In this document: piece by piece, positions 37,782 through 39,040 of the stretch
How the letters are laid out: each line of letters starts with the position of its first letter
Numbering within the stretch: the stretch's first letter is position 1
The notes under the pieces: generated by a model
What the model saw: the letters and a program-made list of their open reading frames with translations, nothing else
Told to the model about the DNA's origin: nothing
The model's database searches: none
Translations under genes and position numbers: made by a program
Origin: an uncultured Clostridia bacterium
Lineage (GTDB): Bacteria > Bacillota > Clostridia > Oscillospirales > Oscillospiraceae
Assembly: GCA_947173485.1 (NCBI GenBank)
Contig: CAMWFH010000024.1
Coordinates: 1-39,040, forward strand
Direction of reading: 5' to 3'
DNA length: 39,040 nt

Positions 37782-38549
37782 CTACAATTCCTCCTGCGTA
37801 TGCTGCGCATTGAATTTCCGGGTGCCGCTGAAGGTGATCGCACCGTCAAAGGCGCACCAGTCATCTATGGTCACCATGCCGGTGACGGCCTCCCGGTTGG
37901 AAAATGATGTTCTGAAGGCGGCCCGCCAGAAGCTGATCCCATCGGGGGCCTGGTTGAACTGGCTGGAGCCGTCAAAATGGGCGCTGCCATCAAAGCGGAT
38001 GAACGGCGTCCCTCTGGAATTGGAAGCGGAGAACCGCATGGCCAGCCGGTGAAAGACCAGGCAGTTTTCATGTACCAGCGGGGTGGGCCGGAAGGCCGCG
38101 ATGATGTCAAAAAGCAGGTGGGCGGGTTTGATTTCCTCGATTTGCCGGATCAGCTCCTGCACATCGGCGGTGGCGTCGGCGGGCAGCAGCTTAATCAGCA
38201 CAGAAAAGGCGTAGTCCTCAAAATGCTCTATCACATCACCCTCCCGCCCGGTGATGATCTCCACCATATCACGGATGGCCCGCACGGTGGTGGTTCCCCG
38301 TGTGTTCAGCTTGGCCAGCACCCTGGCCCGGCGCACCTCCAGACTTTCCGTGGTGTTCACCGGCAGGGCGAACAGCCGCTCATGGCGGGGGAGCAGGTGG
38401 GTGCTGGTGCTGATGGTCAGTTGGTTCTCCAGCGCCACGATGGTGCGCTGGGTTTGGTCCAGTTCGGCCTGCTCCGCAGCCAGCAGATCGGCCATCTGCT
38501 CCATGGTCCGCACCCGCTTGGGGAGCATAAACCTGTCATTGATCGCCAC
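37782..38549 (-). CDS. Phage tail protein I / YmfQ-like
   Basis: 255 residues. The core (about 25-165) has LLAAEQAELDQTQRTIVALENQL, LPRHERLFALPV, RRARVLAKLNTRGTTT and IEEIKPAHLLFDI, typical of Mu gp48/YmfQ-type baseplate proteins, which follow baseplate J genes. The C-terminal 90 residues are a separate beta-rich piece (MRFSASNSRGTPFIRFDGSA). A GTG start at 38549 is chosen: GGGGAGG lies 10 nt upstream. It overlaps the baseplate J gene by 14 bp. Confidence 0.8.
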   Translation of the reverse strand: MAINDRFMLPKRVRTMEQMADLLAAEQAELDQTQRTIVALENQLTISTSTHLLPRHERLFALPVNTTESLEVRRARVLAKLNTRGTTTVRAIRDMVEIITGREGDVIEHFEDYAFSVLIKLLPADATADVQELIRQIEEIKPAHLLFDIIAAFRPTPLVHENCLVFHRLAMRFSASNSRGTPFIRFDGSAHFDGSSQFNQAPDGISFWRAAFRTSFSNREAVTGMVTIDDWCAFDGAITFSGTRKFNAQHTQEEL

Positions 38550-39040
38550 TGACGGCCACCTCCCCCAGGGAGAAATATTCCTCATAATCGGAGGCCAGCG
38601 AAGTCAGGCCGCCGTTCAGCGTGTAGCTGATAATATCGGCCACCCCCTCCACACCGAAGATCAGGTCACCGATGCGGTAATAGCTGATGCTGCTTTGCCG
38701 CCCCTCATCCTTCAGGGCGGGCGGGGTGCTGAAGTCCTCCCGGTTTACGCTGTCCACATACCGCTGAAGCACCGCCTGGATGTTCTGCCGGATGTCGGCC
38801 AGGCTGTAACCGCTGGCCACCATCACGGCCACCTCTACGGCGACGGCCTTGGGGGTGGCTGCCGCCACGGTCACGTCGGCCCCGATTTGGCGCTCTTCCT
38901 CAATGTGGGATTTCACGTTGCCCAGGATCACATCGTCCGGGGCGGCGTATTGGTCGGAGAGAATAATCACCCGCACCTTGCCGGGGCCGCAGACCTCCGC
39001 GCCCAGGCACTTGGCCCCGCCCACGCCTGACACCTGCTTG
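38536..39040 (-). CDS. Baseplate J-like protein, N-terminus cut by window edge
   Basis: The visible 168 codons are the C-terminal half of a baseplate J/gp47-like protein: GKVRVIILSDQYAAPDDVILGNV, the VAVEVAVMVASGYSLADIRQNIQ stretch and YYRIGDLIFGVEGVADIISY. The frame is open to the right edge, so the start lies outside. Proteins of this family form the baseplate wedges of contractile tails. The stop overlaps the tail protein I gene. Confidence 0.85.
   Translation of the reverse strand, partial: KQVSGVGGAKCLGAEVCGPGKVRVIILSDQYAAPDDVILGNVKSHIEEERQIGADVTVAAATPKAVAVEVAVMVASGYSLADIRQNIQAVLQRYVDSVNREDFSTPPALKDEGRQSSISYYRIGDLIFGVEGVADIISYTLNGGLTSLASDYEEYFSLGEVAVSGDQ

Larger units (their letters stand above)
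29026..39040. mobile_element. Prophage late region (partial)
   Basis: Minus-strand genes in phage late order: baseplate J, tail protein I, tail-collar-like protein, tail fibre with DGR, carbohydrate-binding-like protein, holin, endolysin, membrane protein, Dam methylase and XRE regulator. Baseplate J with tail protein I points to a contractile (Mu/P2/PBSX-like) tail. Head, terminase and integration genes lie beyond the right edge. No attachment site can be fixed. Confidence 0.85.

Noticed and set aside
1..39040. tRNA or rRNA genes and integrases
   Set aside because: I saw no convincing tRNA or rRNA gene and no tyrosine or serine recombinase; the ends of both elements are thus not set.

Overview
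The window reads as two mobile elements side by side in a GC-rich gut Firmicute, probably of the Oscillospiraceae type. The lineage is inferred from the gene families, the Shine-Dalgarno sites and the base composition; no chromosomal marker gene is present. Nearly every gene lies on the minus strand, so transcription runs from right to left.

About 1-28.95 kb is an integrative conjugative element (ICE). Its left edge holds a truncated secreted protein with 57-bp tandem repeats, divergent from an XRE regulator and an ECF-type sigma factor. Next come a short HTH protein, the VirD4 coupling ATPase, a TOPRIM primase-like protein, a SLOG-fold protein, two plus-strand XRE regulators, a MobL/MobP-type relaxase with Sel1 repeats, its MobC-like partner and a candidate oriT. 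The mating-channel block follows: M23 peptidase, VirB4 ATPase, a VirB4-associated protein, a PrgI-like protein, a VirB6/TrbL-like protein, a small membrane protein, a 2,192-residue adhesin with a VanX-like peptidase domain and about 12 SpaA/Cna-B repeats, and a stalk plus NlpC/P60-like protein. Several genes here are damaged: a frameshifted C5 methyltransferase whose catalytic motif is scrambled, a sortase remnant, and a Dam methylase without its usual C-terminus. A small XRE plus DUF551-like cassette sits exactly between the last two.

About 29.0-39.04 kb is the late region of a contractile-tailed prophage: baseplate J (cut by the window edge), tail protein I, a tail-collar-like protein, a long tail fibre, then holin, endolysin, Dam methylase and an XRE regulator.

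The most notable system is a complete diversity-generating retroelement (DGR) in the tail-fibre region. In transcription order it has a variable tail fibre ending in a C-type-lectin-like domain (35323-37377), an Avd-like accessory protein (34664-35128), the template repeat TR (34509-34628) and a DGR-type reverse transcriptase (33110-34282). TR and the variable repeat VR (35336-35455) align over 120 bp without gaps. All 13 differences lie at template-strand adenines. Four tandem GC-rich stem-loops with 4-nt loops lie just downstream of VR, where DGR target-recognition hairpins are expected. The element therefore probably diversifies the tip of the phage tail fibre, and so host binding. The wide lysis, methylation and ICE content around it is conventional by comparison.
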